Positions 63,450-64,000 of a stretch of DNA of 64,000 bases are shown in pieces (position 1 is the stretch's first letter; each line of letters starts with the position of its first letter). This stretch comes from Paraniabella hibiscisoli (GTDB lineage: Bacteria > Bacteroidota > Bacteroidia > Chitinophagales > Chitinophagaceae): the NCBI RefSeq assembly GCF_022512515.1, contig NZ_JAKWBK010000001.1, positions 2,604,001 to 2,668,000 of the forward strand. The letters are read 5' to 3'. The notes under the pieces are model-generated. The model searched no databases and was not told the DNA's origin. It was given only the letters and a program-made list of their open reading frames with translations. A program made the position numbers and the translations under genes.

Positions 63450-64000
63450 CTACTGGTTTCTTTTTCTTTCAGCAAGTCTCGCAAAGAGCACATATAGTCC
63501 CGGGATGATCAGGAGGCCGAAGACGGTGCCTATAAGCATTCCACCTGCAGCAGCAACACCAATAGAACGGTTCCCTATGGCCCCAGCTCCAGATGCTATA
63601 CAAAGCGGGATCAAACCGGCGATGAAAGCAAAAGAGGTCATTAAAATGGGTCTCAGCCTTTGGCTGGCGCCTTCTACAGCCGCGTCTAAAATAGGTTTAC
63701 CCTCTTTGCGCCGTTGTATCGCAAATTCAATAATAAGAATGGCGTTTTTCCCGAGTAAGCCGATCAGCATAACCAGCGCTACCTGGGCGTAGATGTTATT
63801 ATCTAACCCTGCCATTTTCAAAAAGATAAAAGACCCAAAGATACCTGCGGGTAAACTAAGTATCACCGGTAATGGAAGCAGGAAGCTTTCATACTGTGCA
63901 GCCAATAATAAATACACAAATAAAAGACATAGAGCGAATATGTATACAGCCTGGTTTCCAGATAATATTTCTTCCCTTGTCATACCGCTCCAGTCAAAAT
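63450..64000 (-). CDS. RND efflux transporter, C-terminal part (partial)
   Basis: The last 183 residues of an AcrB-like (HAE1) pump; the gene continues beyond the right edge. It begins DWSGMTREEILSGNQA. Membrane helices 8-12 follow: FALCLLFVYLLLAAQYESF, AGIFGSFIF, YAQVALVMLIGLLGKNAIL, PILMTSFAFIAGLIPL and GGMLIGTVFGLLIIPGLYVL. The HAE1 motif GxNxIL is present as GLLGKNAILIIEFA. It ends in a basic ERKRNQ. The outer-membrane factor lies 43 bases downstream, so the two form the usual pump operon with an adaptor presumably outside the window. Confidence 0.95.
   Translation of the reverse strand, partial: FDWSGMTREEILSGNQAVYIFALCLLFVYLLLAAQYESFLLPLPVILSLPAGIFGSFIFLKMAGLDNNIYAQVALVMLIGLLGKNAILIIEFAIQRRKEGKPILDAAVEGASQRLRPILMTSFAFIAGLIPLCIASGAGAIGNRSIGVAAAGGMLIGTVFGLLIIPGLYVLFARLAERKRNQ

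Overview
The window is chromosomal DNA of a Bacteroidota bacterium, most likely family Chitinophagaceae. The 16S rRNA has the Bacteroidetes signature at its 3' end. Promoters carry the Bacteroidetes -7 box TAnnTTTG rather than an E. coli -10. Shine-Dalgarno sites are absent, and the gene content (split KdpD, LemA/TPM cassette, DUF4476, SIMPL, YpdA, NtrC-type regulators) is typical of the phylum. Genus cannot be fixed from reading alone. No phage, transposase, integrase or CRISPR array is visible.

Layout: (1) 1-4.2 kb: an acyltransferase, an NtrC-type response regulator, a small unknown protein and a Cys-rich GNAT acetyltransferase. (2) 4.4-12.9 kb: a complete potassium-uptake locus with two overlapping microprotein genes (one is KdpF), kdpA, kdpB, kdpC, an outer-membrane porin, a short KdpD made only of the sensor/USP part, and a separate HAMP-PAS histidine kinase; the NtrC-type regulator upstream is the likely output. 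(3) 13.5-17.2 kb, minus strand: a PepSY membrane protein and a TonB-dependent siderophore receptor. (4) 17.3-21 kb: a ROK repressor divergent from a Tat-exported Gfo/Idh/MocA oxidoreductase and a DUF1080 3-keto-disaccharide hydrolase, which looks like a keto-sugar catabolic unit. (5) 21-30.7 kb: housekeeping and envelope genes: SIMPL, a beta-barrel protein, M48 protease, plsY, prmA, DUF445, YpdA, pyruvate dehydrogenase E1 beta and a second NtrC-type regulator. (6) 30.8-40.9 kb: an exported TldD/TldE-like pair, a lipoprotein, two LemA and two TPM proteins, an esterase, a DUF4476 protein and truA. (7) 41.4-47.9 kb: a complete rRNA operon (16S-tRNA-Ile-tRNA-Ala-23S-5S) with four tandem promoters and repeated boxA-like leaders. 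(8) 48-52 kb: a DEAD-box helicase and a TPR histidine kinase/NarL regulator operon. (9) 52.2-61.9 kb: an accessory run of exported proteins of unknown function, including two paralogues in which a membrane hairpin appears to be inserted inside a C-terminal FN3-like domain. (10) 62-64 kb: an RND efflux outer-membrane factor and the end of its pump.

The most important technical point is that about 35 indels interrupt reading frames, mostly single-base deletions in homopolymers. They hit genes that should be indispensable (prmA, plsY, pyruvate dehydrogenase E1 beta) and even the tRNA-Ala acceptor stem. Restoring the predicted base gives a length divisible by three in every case, so I read these as uncorrected sequencing errors, not pseudogenes. 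I annotate the joined genes and give the position of each frame break.
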